NCBI GenBank assembly: GCA_050693165.1
Contig: JBOGVX010000152.1
Coordinates: forward strand, 1 to 10,041
DNA length: 10,041 bases
Direction: 5' to 3'
Source of the DNA: CAZKFH01 sp050693165
Lineage (GTDB): Bacteria > Actinomycetota > UBA4738 > CALAEC01
The notes under the pieces are model-generated. The model did no database searches, was not told the DNA's origin, and saw only the letters and a program-made list of their open reading frames with translations. Positions 1 to 7,028 of the stretch are shown here, piece by piece. Within the stretch, counting starts at the first letter, position 1. Every line of letters begins with the position of its first letter. The position numbers and the translations under genes are program-made.

Positions 1-822
1 GTCCAGCAGCTCGGCCGTCGAGCCGAGGGCCTCAGCGACCCGATCGGTGCCGATGACCGGGAGCCCGTGCCCGGGGAGCATCGCCTCCGGTTCGAGCGCC
101 GCCATCTCGCGGAGCGCGGCCGCCCAGTCGCCCGCGTACCGCTGGACCTTCTGCGGGTTGCCGGCGTTGGGAAGCGCCCAGATGAACAGATCGCCGGTGC
201 ACAGAACCTTGCGCCCGGGGATCCATACCCACGTGTGGTCGTCGGTCTCACCGTGAGCGTGATGGAGCTCGAACGACTCGCCTCCGACCGTCACCGTGTG
301 CTCGTCCCGGTAGGTCTCGTCGGGTTGGCGGAACTCCGAGGGCCACTCGAGCGCGGGCAGACGGAACTGCCGGCGGTTGATCTCGGCGTTCCAGCCGGCG
401 GTCAGTCGGTAGCGCTCGAACCGTGGGGGCACACCCTCGTGGGCGATCACCTGCGGTGGCGTCTCGCCGCGTTCGGCGGCCTCCTCGTCGAAAGGTCCCA
501 CGCCGAAGACGTGGTCGATGTGGCCGTGGCTGAACACGGCCACTTTCAACGGAGCAGCGGTCCAGCCGCGGATCTCCCGGTGCACGGCTTCCGCGGTCAT
601 GGGGCTCCCGGTGTCCACCAGGACCAGGCCATCGTCCGTGTCGAACGCCGACACGTTGGCGAACGAGTGGAGGAACGCGGTCCGGGCCGCCGCCTCCACA
701 AGCTGGCCCGATCCGGCGAGGGGATGGTGCTCCTCCGTCGCGACCTCTCCTCGCCACAGACGATCCGCGAGCTCCAACGGGTCCACGGCGGCCATCGTAT
801 GGCCGCACCATGTGCCCGGCAT
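1..822 (-). CDS. MBL-fold metallohydrolase, alkylsulfatase-like (partial, C-terminus beyond left edge)
   Basis: This is the first 274 codons of a metallo-beta-lactamase-fold hydrolase; the frame runs off the window at base 1 without a stop. Metal-ligand motifs appear in the family order: HGHIDH at residues 99-104 (H99, H101, D103, H104), a third histidine in the HHAHGETD segment (about 188-190), the bridging aspartate in CTGDLF (D211) and the last histidine in LPGHG (H252). Together these predict a dinuclear, probably zinc, site. The helix before LPGHG and the following VAEALGSTAELLD recall proteins that continue into an alkylsulfatase dimerisation domain, but that part lies outside the window. 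No signal peptide is visible, so it is probably cytoplasmic. I chose ATG 822 (protein begins MPGTWCGHTM); ATG 795 is the alternative, and neither has a strong ribosome binding site. A stop lies further upstream in frame at about 916-918. The gene is divergent from the giant secreted protein. Fold and motifs are seen; the substrate is unknown. Confidence 0.85.
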   Translation of the reverse strand, partial: MPGTWCGHTMAAVDPLELADRLWRGEVATEEHHPLAGSGQLVEAAARTAFLHSFANVSAFDTDDGLVLVDTGSPMTAEAVHREIRGWTAAPLKVAVFSHGHIDHVFGVGPFDEEAAERGETPPQVIAHEGVPPRFERYRLTAGWNAEINRRQFRLPALEWPSEFRQPDETYRDEHTVTVGGESFELHHAHGETDDHTWVWIPGRKVLCTGDLFIWALPNAGNPQKVQRYAGDWAAALREMAALEPEAMLPGHGLPVIGTDRVAEALGSTAELLD

Positions 823-876
823 CCGGTCACTGCCGAGTCTCGGTGGGATACACGACCGGCGATCGGTTCGCGTCGT

Positions 877-890
877 TGTGCAATTGCACA
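877..890. promoter_or_regulatory. Perfect 14-bp palindrome, candidate operator
   Basis: TGTGCAATTGCACA is a perfect inverted repeat in the 188-bp region between two divergent genes. Its left edge is 55 bp from the start of the hydrolase gene and its right edge is 120 bp from the start of the giant protein gene. The TGTG-N6-CACA shape loosely resembles CRP/FNR-family half sites, but these arms are closer together than in the usual 16-bp GlxR/CRP site, and TetR-type dimers also use such palindromes. The symmetry is seen; regulator and target gene are inferred. Confidence 0.45.
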
Positions 891-918
891 GACTTTCGTC
901 CGTCCATCGATTGCCCTA

Positions 919-947
919 TTGACACGCAGCGAACCAGGTATCAGGAT
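919..947 (+). promoter_or_regulatory. Possible sigma-70-type promoter for the giant protein gene
   Basis: A perfect -35 hexamer TTGACA at 919-924 is followed after 17 bp by CAGGAT at 942-947. That -10 is weak but keeps A at position 2 and T at position 6. Transcription would start near 954, leaving a leader of roughly 57 bases before the GTG start at 1011. The spacing and -35 support a promoter; the poor -10 lowers confidence. Confidence 0.35.
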
Positions 948-996
948 TCGGCGCTATAGGTTTGCCCAGAACATAGATTCGCAGGGTTCGTCGCCC

Positions 997-1005
997 GGAG
1001 GGAGG
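997..1005 (+). promoter_or_regulatory. Ribosome binding site deciding the GTG start
   Basis: GGAGGGAGG lies five bases upstream of GTG 1011. It is the strongest Shine-Dalgarno match in this intergenic region. The frame it selects opens directly with a signal peptide, which supports GTG 1011 as the start. Confidence 0.8.
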
Positions 1006-1010
1006 CTCGC

Positions 1011-4000
1011 GTGCGCCGCTTCTATCTTGCTGTGTCCGGCTGTCTCGTGTTGTTGTTCGTATTCGTTCGCCCCGGTCTCGGTCAGACTCCGCCTGAGCCC
1101 ATCGATCCGGGCCCGGGCGAGGAGCGACTCCTCGAGATCATCAACGAGATTCCCCTCAACGAGATCGACAAGGCGCTTGACAACTTCCCCGTCCCGTACG
1201 TGGTCGTGGCCAGCGCGAACGGTGCCGAGCCGACGATCACTAACAATCGCGCCGGCCATCCCACCAGGGTTGACGCCGATCGCAGCCGGACTACGGGGCA
1301 GGGCGGACACGACATCTCCGTGGAGATCAACACCGAGCTCGTTCCGTCGGAGCATCTCGTGCTCACCGTGGAGCGGCTCGGCACGGCGCCGTTCGCTCCC
1401 GACCTCTCGCTGGTGATCGCATTCCCGTTCGACGCCTTCAACGATGAGGACTCGGACCTTCCCGGCGATCCGAACCTGTTCATCGGCTTCGACACCCACG
1501 GCGCATTCGACGGCACGGACTACCCCGATGGCGGCGTGGCCCCCCTTCGCGTGGACTTCTCACTGACCCCCGACGTGCTCGCGGGAACGTCGCACACGTT
1601 CACGCTGGGGATCGACACGCTCATGGCCCAGAACCCGATCCGGTACCTGGGCGGGCACTTCGACGGCAACGTCGACACGGGCCTCCTCGACGCGACGGGG
1701 ATGGCGGCCCTGGCGGACCCGGTGCCCGCATCGATCGACCTCTCGGTCGGAACCGGTGAGTCGCCCATCGACGTCTCGCCCGCGGCGACCACCGACACCG
1801 CCTTGCAGCTCGGGTGGACCGCGACGACGCCGGCCAAGGTGATCTTCGACTACCTGGAGAACGAGGACTTCCCCTTCACGATCCCCGACTACAACACCAC
1901 GGTCACGGTCGACCAGATGCCCACGGACGAGGAGCTTTCGCTGACGCTCGACGAGGCGGCACAGTCGCTCACTCTTTCCCATCGAGGCAATCTGCCGATC
2001 AACGAGATCACGTTCCTCAAGGAGCGTGAAGACGGTCTGACCGTGCGCGGGGTGGGCGGTCAGGTCCCGACCGAGGTGGACCTCACGGCCGCGTTGGACG
2101 GCGCGGTCGAGCTGGACGTTAACTTCAACACGCTGGACCTGAGCCTGGAGGCGTCGCAGGTTGGCGGGTTCCTTTCCACCGCAGACTTCCTGAGCTACGA
2201 CGTGGGCTTCCTCCGCGTTGGGCTCACGGACGTGCCCGATCTGACCGGCGAGCTCCATCCCGAGGACGACACCTATCGCGCCAGGGCGACGAACCCCGGT
2301 GAGTCGATCGGCTCCGTCGAGGTCCTCATCGACGACGGACCGGTCGGGGTCTTCGGGGGCGGCTTCGACGTCGACGGAGACGGCGATGCCGACGCCGATG
2401 ATGACGGATCCCTGGCCGGCCTCGGGGTGATCGACGGAGCGATCGATCTGAACGACGACGGCTCGATCACCATCGCCGACGGTGGTGCCGTGCCGGGGAG
2501 CGTCCCGGCAACCTCACTGGTGGCCGGGCTGGCCGATCTCAGCGGAGACGGGTCGATCACGGAGACGGACACCGCAGCGGTCACGCTCCTGGTGCTTCCC
2601 CCCGCGTACGACAGCGCGCCGCAGAACCATCTGTTCTCTCTGACCGACACGGGCACCGAGGGCACGATCGCCGGCCGGCTGGTCAACCTGTCCGAGGGAG
2701 CGCTGGATCTGGATGCCCCGCCGGTGATCGACGGGCGCCTCGACCTCAACGCGGACGGTGTTGCCGACGCCGCCGATGACGGGACGGTCGCCTTCGATGT
2801 GGGCGTGGTCGACGGCCTGCTCGACATCAATGCCGACTCGGCTGGAGACGGTGCCGACGATGGGAAGCTGTACGGCCGTGACGTCATGAACGGGGAGATC
2901 GACATCGACGGTAACGACGCGGTCAACGCCGACGACGACGGCGAGCTGACCGCCCACACGTTCGTGGTGGAGACCACGCTTCCGGCGCCTCTGGAGGCGT
3001 TCCTCAGCACAGAGCCGGGATCCACGCTGGTGCCGGGCAGGGACGTGGACGCGACGTGCGACGTGCAGGACATCCCCGCGGCGCAGATCGAGGCGCACAT
3101 CGCCCTGCCGCCGCCCAGCGTGAACATCGGCTACGAGATCACTCCGCCGACCGACATCGACTCCATCCACTGCTTCGGTCACGTGGATGCGGTGGCCTTC
3201 GACGTGGCCGGCGGCGCGCTGCCGCCCGTGTTCGAGTTCGACTTCGACCCGGACGAGCACGTGGCGGTCACCGCCGAGGACGGGCTCGGTGGCAGCGACC
3301 CGGTCGGCTTCTTCGTGGCCCGGTTCTGCGACGACCCGGACATGGATGGGGTATGTGTCGTCGGGGAGAACGGGACCGGGATCCCCGGGACAGGGGACCT
3401 GATGGGCGAGCTGCGCGACGCCCGCGCCCGCGTCGACCAGGCTCCCAGCCTGATCGGCAGGTGGAGCGATTCCGGCGTCACCGTCATCGACGGCCGGCTC
3501 GACCTGAACGGCGATGCCGCCGTCGACGGAGCCGACGACGGCCGGTTCGCCACGCAGCCCGTGATCGACGGGTTCGTTGATGGGAGCGGCAACGGCTCGA
3601 TCGGCGGGGACGACGACATCCTGATCGCCGGGCGAACCGTGTACGACGGTGCCATGGACGTGGACGACGACGGGGACGTCGACGGCAACGACGACGGGAG
3701 CGTGTCTGGCTCCGCGTTCGACTACGACGTCCTGCCGGCCGGAGAGTTCACCGACGGCATCCAGGTGGCCGTGGCCACCGCCGTGGGGCTCGACGAGCTC
3801 CCCGTCGCGGACCCGGCCCAGGACCACTACCTGCGGTTCGAGGACGCGGGCTCCGGCCCGACCCCGCCCGAGAGGGTGTTCGCCGGCGGTGTCTTCGGGC
3901 TGGAGCGCTTCACCTACTCCTCCAGCGACGAGAACGGCGAGTTCGCCGCGCACTACGACACGAACCTCGACCACCGGTTGGTGGCGACGTTCGACTCGGC

Positions 4001-6182
4001 GTTCGGCGGCCGCTTCTTCCCCGACTACGACACCGACCTGACTCTCACGATCGACGACGTCCCGGAGACGATCGACGTGTCCAGCGACCTGGCCACCGAG
4101 TTCGTCTACGAGGCCAGCGACTCGATCGACTCGGTCACTATCGGCGGGACCATCGACGATACGGATGACAGCGACGACACCAACGGGACCAACGTCGATT
4201 TCCTGATCGACTCTCTCCCGAGCCAGGCGGCGTTCCACCTGGAGGCGACGCCGACGCCGGTGGCGAGTGGCGCCCTGGACGTGAACGGCGGTGGCGTCGA
4301 CAACAGCGACGACGCGATGCTCGCGGGCGTGCGGGTCATCGACGGGCTGCTGGACCTCAACGGTGACGGGACCGCGGGGGCGGGCGACGACGGCCGTTTC
4401 CTCGGCCTCCGCACGATCGGCGGTGCGCTGGACACCGACGACGACAACGACATCGACGGAGACGACACCAGCGAGGTGGCCGGGGCGAGCCTTGTGGCCA
4501 ACCAGGCGATCGACGAGATAGATCTCAGCCTGACCAGCACGAACAAGGTCGTGAAGACCGACTTCGGTCTGGTGGAGCTGAACGTCACCGACATCCCCGC
4601 GCAGTGGAACCTCAACTGGGGCGGGGAGCGGTTCCTGCTCGAGACCAGGGATCAGGCCGGGAACCCCGACCCGATGGGAATCATCCAGGCCCGCGTGTCG
4701 AGCACGGCGGACGACTCCTTGAACGACGCGAACATCGAGCCGTTCACGCTGCCCGGCGACGCCGCCTCGGGACCCGTCCTGAACACCGGAAGCTTCGGCA
4801 ACTGCCGGATCCGGTACTCGAACTTCACCCAGCAGGTGGACCGGGACTACTACAACGCCGAGCCCGGCGCCGGCGAGAGCCAGGTCCAGGAGCGGCTCGG
4901 CGAGCTGTACTGCGACAGCGAGATCCTCTCCGCGGACGGCGACCTGGTCCCGACCGAGGACCACGTGCTGGCCCGCTTGGAGGACACGGACGCCGACGGG
5001 GACGAGGACGACCTCGGCTTCGGCAGCTTCCGATTCACCGGGTTCCAGCGGATCTCGTGGTTCCCGGACGACCACGGCGGCGCGTTCACCTTCCGGGCCC
5101 CCTCGCCGGGAACGCACGAGCTGTTCGGGGGCTTCGAGCGCGCCGACGAGTTCTCGACGCTTCAGGTCGAGAACATCCCCGACCAGGTCAAGGTCGACGT
5201 CGACGATCGTGAGCGGATCCTCTACGAGGCGGACGACGACACCAACGCCTCGATCGGCGAGATCGACTTCTACCAGGGCCCGCTGCCCATGGCCGAGGAC
5301 GACGACGACGCGACCAGGGCCGTGATCCGGTTCGACCCGAACACGCCAAACGTGCAGCTCCACGACGAGATCGACATCGGGTGGAAGTTCGGCTTCCCCA
5401 ACGGAGGGGCCTACTTCGACAGCAGCGAGGAGATCGAGGCCCTGCTGCTGACGCAGAACGGCTCCAACAGGATCACCGGCGGCCTGGGCCTGGAAGACCT
5501 GCACTTCGGGTACGCCATCGACCTGTTCAGCTTCGACGTGCTGGACTCGATCGAGATATGCATCCCGCTGGTCGGCTGCGCCGGAGTTCCCATCGAGTGG
5601 GAGCTGGTCGACGCCAAGGCCGGGATCGACAACGTGGCGGACGGCCTCGACCCGACCGCGCTCGAGAACCTGAACCCGGATGACATCGCGGGTGACCCGA
5701 GCCAGCCGACGCTCGACGGGTTCGTGGGGGTCTACAAGCTGCAGGGGAGCCCGACCACGATCACGGGTGCCCCCGGCACGTCTGACCCGGACGGCGAGGA
5801 GTACGTGCCGCTGGTGACGGCCGACGAGAAGAACTTCAACGAGTTCTCCGTGAAGCTGGTCGTGTCGATCGACCCGACCGATCCTGGTGCCACGGTCTAC
5901 CCGATCGACATCAACTTCACGCCAAAGCTCACCGGTGACCTCGTGATCGACGTGTGGTCGCCCGTGAACACGCACGAGATCCTTGGCACGGTGCCGCTCA
6001 TCGGCGAGGTCGGGTTCACCAACCCGCCCGACTACTCCGAGAACTCACCGTTCCACATAATCCCGGGTCTGTTCGAGGATCCCGGCGGCAACGCCAGGAT
6101 CAGTGTCGACCACGACGCGGTGTTCAGGTTCGACGGTTGGCATCACTTCGACCCGGATCACTTCGATCCGTTTGGAGCGTGA
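1011..6182 (+). CDS. Giant secreted Asp-rich protein with four triplets of EF-hand/dockerin-like calcium loops
   Basis: The 1723-residue product opens with a Sec-type signal peptide: Arg-Arg, a hydrophobic stretch at about 4-19, and probable cleavage near G24/Q25. Twelve loops of the form D-x-[ND]-x-D-x-x-x-x-x-x-D occur in four triplets at residues 449-522, 572-647, 825-900 and 1085-1158, mostly spaced 25-27 residues and often preceded by VIDG. Additional Asp-rich loops lie at 773-782 (between two cysteines) and 1325-1334. Between the triplets are predicted beta-rich stretches that reuse a short strand motif centred on [DN][IV]P (see the module entry). The few cysteines come in nearby pairs, as in an exported protein. 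The C-terminal third has no calcium triplets and ends in HFDPDHFDPFGA. There is no LPXTG signal, C-terminal membrane segment, S-layer homology domain or enzyme motif. I recognise no named family for the whole protein. Calcium-dependent surface or matrix function is inferred from the loops. It is followed closely by a sensor-domain gene. Confidence 0.93.
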   Translation: MRRFYLAVSGCLVLLFVFVRPGLGQTPPEPIDPGPGEERLLEIINEIPLNEIDKALDNFPVPYVVVASANGAEPTITNNRAGHPTRVDADRSRTTGQGGHDISVEINTELVPSEHLVLTVERLGTAPFAPDLSLVIAFPFDAFNDEDSDLPGDPNLFIGFDTHGAFDGTDYPDGGVAPLRVDFSLTPDVLAGTSHTFTLGIDTLMAQNPIRYLGGHFDGNVDTGLLDATGMAALADPVPASIDLSVGTGESPIDVSPAATTDTALQLGWTATTPAKVIFDYLENEDFPFTIPDYNTTVTVDQMPTDEELSLTLDEAAQSLTLSHRGNLPINEITFLKEREDGLTVRGVGGQVPTEVDLTAALDGAVELDVNFNTLDLSLEASQVGGFLSTADFLSYDVGFLRVGLTDVPDLTGELHPEDDTYRARATNPGESIGSVEVLIDDGPVGVFGGGFDVDGDGDADADDDGSLAGLGVIDGAIDLNDDGSITIADGGAVPGSVPATSLVAGLADLSGDGSITETDTAAVTLLVLPPAYDSAPQNHLFSLTDTGTEGTIAGRLVNLSEGALDLDAPPVIDGRLDLNADGVADAADDGTVAFDVGVVDGLLDINADSAGDGADDGKLYGRDVMNGEIDIDGNDAVNADDDGELTAHTFVVETTLPAPLEAFLSTEPGSTLVPGRDVDATCDVQDIPAAQIEAHIALPPPSVNIGYEITPPTDIDSIHCFGHVDAVAFDVAGGALPPVFEFDFDPDEHVAVTAEDGLGGSDPVGFFVARFCDDPDMDGVCVVGENGTGIPGTGDLMGELRDARARVDQAPSLIGRWSDSGVTVIDGRLDLNGDAAVDGADDGRFATQPVIDGFVDGSGNGSIGGDDDILIAGRTVYDGAMDVDDDGDVDGNDDGSVSGSAFDYDVLPAGEFTDGIQVAVATAVGLDELPVADPAQDHYLRFEDAGSGPTPPERVFAGGVFGLERFTYSSSDENGEFAAHYDTNLDHRLVATFDSAFGGRFFPDYDTDLTLTIDDVPETIDVSSDLATEFVYEASDSIDSVTIGGTIDDTDDSDDTNGTNVDFLIDSLPSQAAFHLEATPTPVASGALDVNGGGVDNSDDAMLAGVRVIDGLLDLNGDGTAGAGDDGRFLGLRTIGGALDTDDDNDIDGDDTSEVAGASLVANQAIDEIDLSLTSTNKVVKTDFGLVELNVTDIPAQWNLNWGGERFLLETRDQAGNPDPMGIIQARVSSTADDSLNDANIEPFTLPGDAASGPVLNTGSFGNCRIRYSNFTQQVDRDYYNAEPGAGESQVQERLGELYCDSEILSADGDLVPTEDHVLARLEDTDADGDEDDLGFGSFRFTGFQRISWFPDDHGGAFTFRAPSPGTHELFGGFERADEFSTLQVENIPDQVKVDVDDRERILYEADDDTNASIGEIDFYQGPLPMAEDDDDATRAVIRFDPNTPNVQLHDEIDIGWKFGFPNGGAYFDSSEEIEALLLTQNGSNRITGGLGLEDLHFGYAIDLFSFDVLDSIEICIPLVGCAGVPIEWELVDAKAGIDNVADGLDPTALENLNPDDIAGDPSQPTLDGFVGVYKLQGSPTTITGAPGTSDPDGEEYVPLVTADEKNFNEFSVKLVVSIDPTDPGATVYPIDINFTPKLTGDLVIDVWSPVNTHEILGTVPLIGEVGFTNPPDYSENSPFHIIPGLFEDPGGNARISVDHDAVFRFDGWHHFDPDHFDPFGA
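2355..2576 (+). repeat. Calcium-loop triplet 1 (residues 449-522)
   Basis: Three loops begin at D453 (DVDGDGDADADD), D479 (DLNDDGSITIAD) and D509 (DLSGDGSITETD). Positions 1, 3, 5 and 12 carry Asp, Asn or Ser, and Gly is at position 6, as in EF-hand and dockerin loops. The third unit is offset by 30 instead of about 26 residues and lacks the VIDG lead-in. Confidence 0.85.
2724..2951 (+). repeat. Calcium-loop triplet 2 (residues 572-647)
   Basis: Loops start at D578 (DLNADGVADAAD), D605 (DINADSAGDGAD) and D631 (DIDGNDAVNADD), spaced 27 and 26 residues. The lead-ins are VIDG, VVDG and VMNG, and each loop ends in a DDG-type turn. The second unit has Ser instead of Gly at loop position 6 and the third has Asn at position 5, so affinities may differ. 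Confidence 0.87.
3483..3710 (+). repeat. Calcium-loop triplet 3 (residues 825-900)
   Basis: Loops start at D831 (DLNGDAAVDGAD), D857 (DGSGNGSIGGDD) and D883 (DVDDDGDVDGND), at an exact 26-residue (78-bp) period. The lead-ins are VIDG, VIDG and VYDG. This is the most regular triplet; all acidic ligands are kept in units 1 and 3. Confidence 0.87.
4263..4484 (+). repeat. Calcium-loop triplet 4 (residues 1085-1158)
   Basis: Loops start at D1090, D1115 (DLNGDGTAGAGD) and D1141 (DTDDDNDIDGDD), spaced 25 and 26 residues. The first unit (DVNGGGVDNSDD) has Gly at ligand position 5 and is one residue short of the usual period, so it is probably degenerate. The triplet is followed by strands leading to the LNVTDIP module. 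Confidence 0.83.
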
Positions 6183-6187
6183 TCAGG

Positions 6188-6931
6188 ATGAAGCGAGCTC
6201 AACTCAGGTCCTTGTTTCTGAAGGTCGCCATAGCGGCCACCCTGCTGGTCAGCCTGCTGGCGGCGACCGGTGTGGGGCCGTTCAACGGTCTGCTGACCTC
6301 ATCCTCGGACGAGGCGGCGGAGTCCTCGACATCGAGCGGAGGCGGCGGTGGCGGGGACGGCGGATCCGGGGAGGCCGCCGAGTCGGAAGAGACGCAGCAG
6401 GCGCCCGCGGTCTCGGCCCCTCCCGCGAAAGCCCTCCTGACCGTGGAGGATCTTCCCGCGGGGTGGTCCCTGGAGGTTCGAGGCCCTCAGGGCTCCCAGG
6501 ACTCCATCTGCGGGACCGCGTTCGACGTGACCTCCGGAGGAGCGGCCGCTCCGCGGATCTTCTTCAGCAGGGTGCCGGACGGCGACTACCTCGCCCAGAC
6601 CCTGGTGGCCTTCCCCGAGGGTGGTGCCGCCGCGACCCTGGATCGCTTGCGGGGGCTCCTCGACGGCTGCCACGAATGGACGACGCTGCACTCCAATGGC
6701 TCGGAACAGACTTGGTCTCTGGATGAGACGACGCTGCCGGCGGTCGGTGACGAGCTGGTGGCCTTCCAGCTGTCCGCGACCGTGGGAGAGCTGCCGCTGG
6801 AGACCACCCAGGTTGTCATCCGCCGGGGAGACGTGCTGAACACGGTCGCGTACATCTCGGGCGCCGAGACCCGCCAGCGCATCCAGCCGATCGCGGACAT
6901 CGCCGACCGAAAGGTTCAGGGGACTGCGTAG
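6188..6931 (+). CDS. Membrane-anchored protein with PknH-like extracellular sensor domain
   Basis: The 247-residue product has a basic N-terminus, one hydrophobic segment at about residues 9-28, a low-complexity linker rich in Ser, Glu and Gly (about 38-80, including GGGGGGDGGSG) and a compact C-terminal domain from about residue 83. That domain begins LLTVEDLPAGW, has two cysteines (C108 in ICGTAF, C161 in DGCHEW) and ends with a VVIRRGDVLNTVAYI-type strand. This resembles the extracellular sensor domain of mycobacterial PknH and related lipoproteins, in which paired cysteines form a disulfide. No kinase domain is attached and no N-terminal cysteine for lipidation is seen, so a single-pass anchor or cleaved signal is likely. 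ATG 6188 has GGAG ten bases upstream. GTG 6179, overlapping the preceding TGA, is in frame and possible. It is probably coupled to the giant protein gene. Ligand and partner are unknown. Confidence 0.78.
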   Translation: MKRAQLRSLFLKVAIAATLLVSLLAATGVGPFNGLLTSSSDEAAESSTSSGGGGGGDGGSGEAAESEETQQAPAVSAPPAKALLTVEDLPAGWSLEVRGPQGSQDSICGTAFDVTSGGAAAPRIFFSRVPDGDYLAQTLVAFPEGGAAATLDRLRGLLDGCHEWTTLHSNGSEQTWSLDETTLPAVGDELVAFQLSATVGELPLETTQVVIRRGDVLNTVAYISGAETRQRIQPIADIADRKVQGTA

Positions 6932-6932
6932 G

Positions 6933-6978
6933 CGACTCGCTCCGGCTCTCGACTCACGAGAGCCCGGAGCAGGAGTCG
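6933..6978 (+). terminator. Long intergenic hairpin, probable terminator-like element
   Basis: Arms 6933-6951 and 6957-6978 pair around a five-base loop (ACTCA). The inner stem is 13 bp with one bulged C (GCTCCGGCTCTCG against CGAGAGCCCGGAGC), continued after a two-base bulge by CGACTC/GAGTCG. It starts right after the sensor gene stop. There is no U-tract, so it may act as a processing or stability element rather than an intrinsic terminator. Confidence 0.6.
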
Positions 6979-6990
6979 GCGTCCCCGTGT

Positions 6991-7025
6991 GGAATCCTTA
7001 ACGGCGCCTATCTGAGAGGGATTCC
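6991..7025 (+). promoter_or_regulatory. Inverted repeat overlapping the amidase ribosome binding site
   Basis: GGAATCC at 6991-6997 is the exact reverse complement of GGATTCC at 7019-7025. The right arm covers the end of the Shine-Dalgarno stretch at 7014-7020, so folding could reduce access to it. The 21-base loop and 7-bp stem make it weak. Confidence 0.25.
7014..7020 (+). promoter_or_regulatory. Ribosome binding site deciding the TTG start
   Basis: GAGAGGG ends eight bases before TTG 7029. This favours TTG over the internal GTG 7062, which would remove most of the signal peptide. Confidence 0.65.
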
Positions 7026-7028
7026 GCC

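Larger units (their letters stand above)
1710..5191 (+). repeat. Recurring beta-strand module centred on [DN][IV]P inside the giant protein
   Basis: A short pattern of alternating hydrophobic residues, then [DN]-[IV]-P or close to it, then another strand, recurs with prolines at residues 239 (ADPVPASIDL), 304 (VTVDQMP), 409 (VGLTDVP), 689 (CDVQDIP), 931 (VGLDELP), 1018 (LTIDDVP), 1070 (FLIDSLP), 1196 (LNVTDIP) and 1390 (LQVENIP). Several copies are followed 20-40 residues later by an aromatic or acidic strand and an I-x-x-[IV] strand, for example after 304, 1018 and 1390. The motif is seen by eye. That each copy marks a separate beta-sandwich domain is inference. Confidence 0.5.

Noticed and set aside
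1032..1043. Lipobox-like VSGC in the N-terminus of the giant protein (C11)
   Set aside because: The cysteine comes after only ten residues and the hydrophobic core continues well beyond it, so a normal cleaved Sec signal fits better than lipidation.
67..1416. Plus-strand reading frame of 449 codons over the left end
   Set aside because: It lies antisense to the metallo-beta-lactamase hydrolase, whose metal motifs are in perfect order, and runs on into the start of the giant gene in another frame. Its product is Arg and Ser-rich with no recognisable motif.
2514..5975. Open reading frame of 1153 codons antisense to the giant protein gene
   Set aside because: It is rich in Val, Asp, Arg and His as expected from reading GAC and GTC-rich codons backwards. 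It has no signal, motif or domain, whereas the plus-strand frame has a ribosome binding site, signal peptide and clear repeats.
1011..6182. Cellulosomal dockerin or scaffoldin assignment for the giant protein
   Set aside because: The loops resemble dockerin loops, but the helix that follows each loop in dockerins is missing. The loops come in triplets, and there is no cohesin, carbohydrate-binding or glycoside hydrolase motif.
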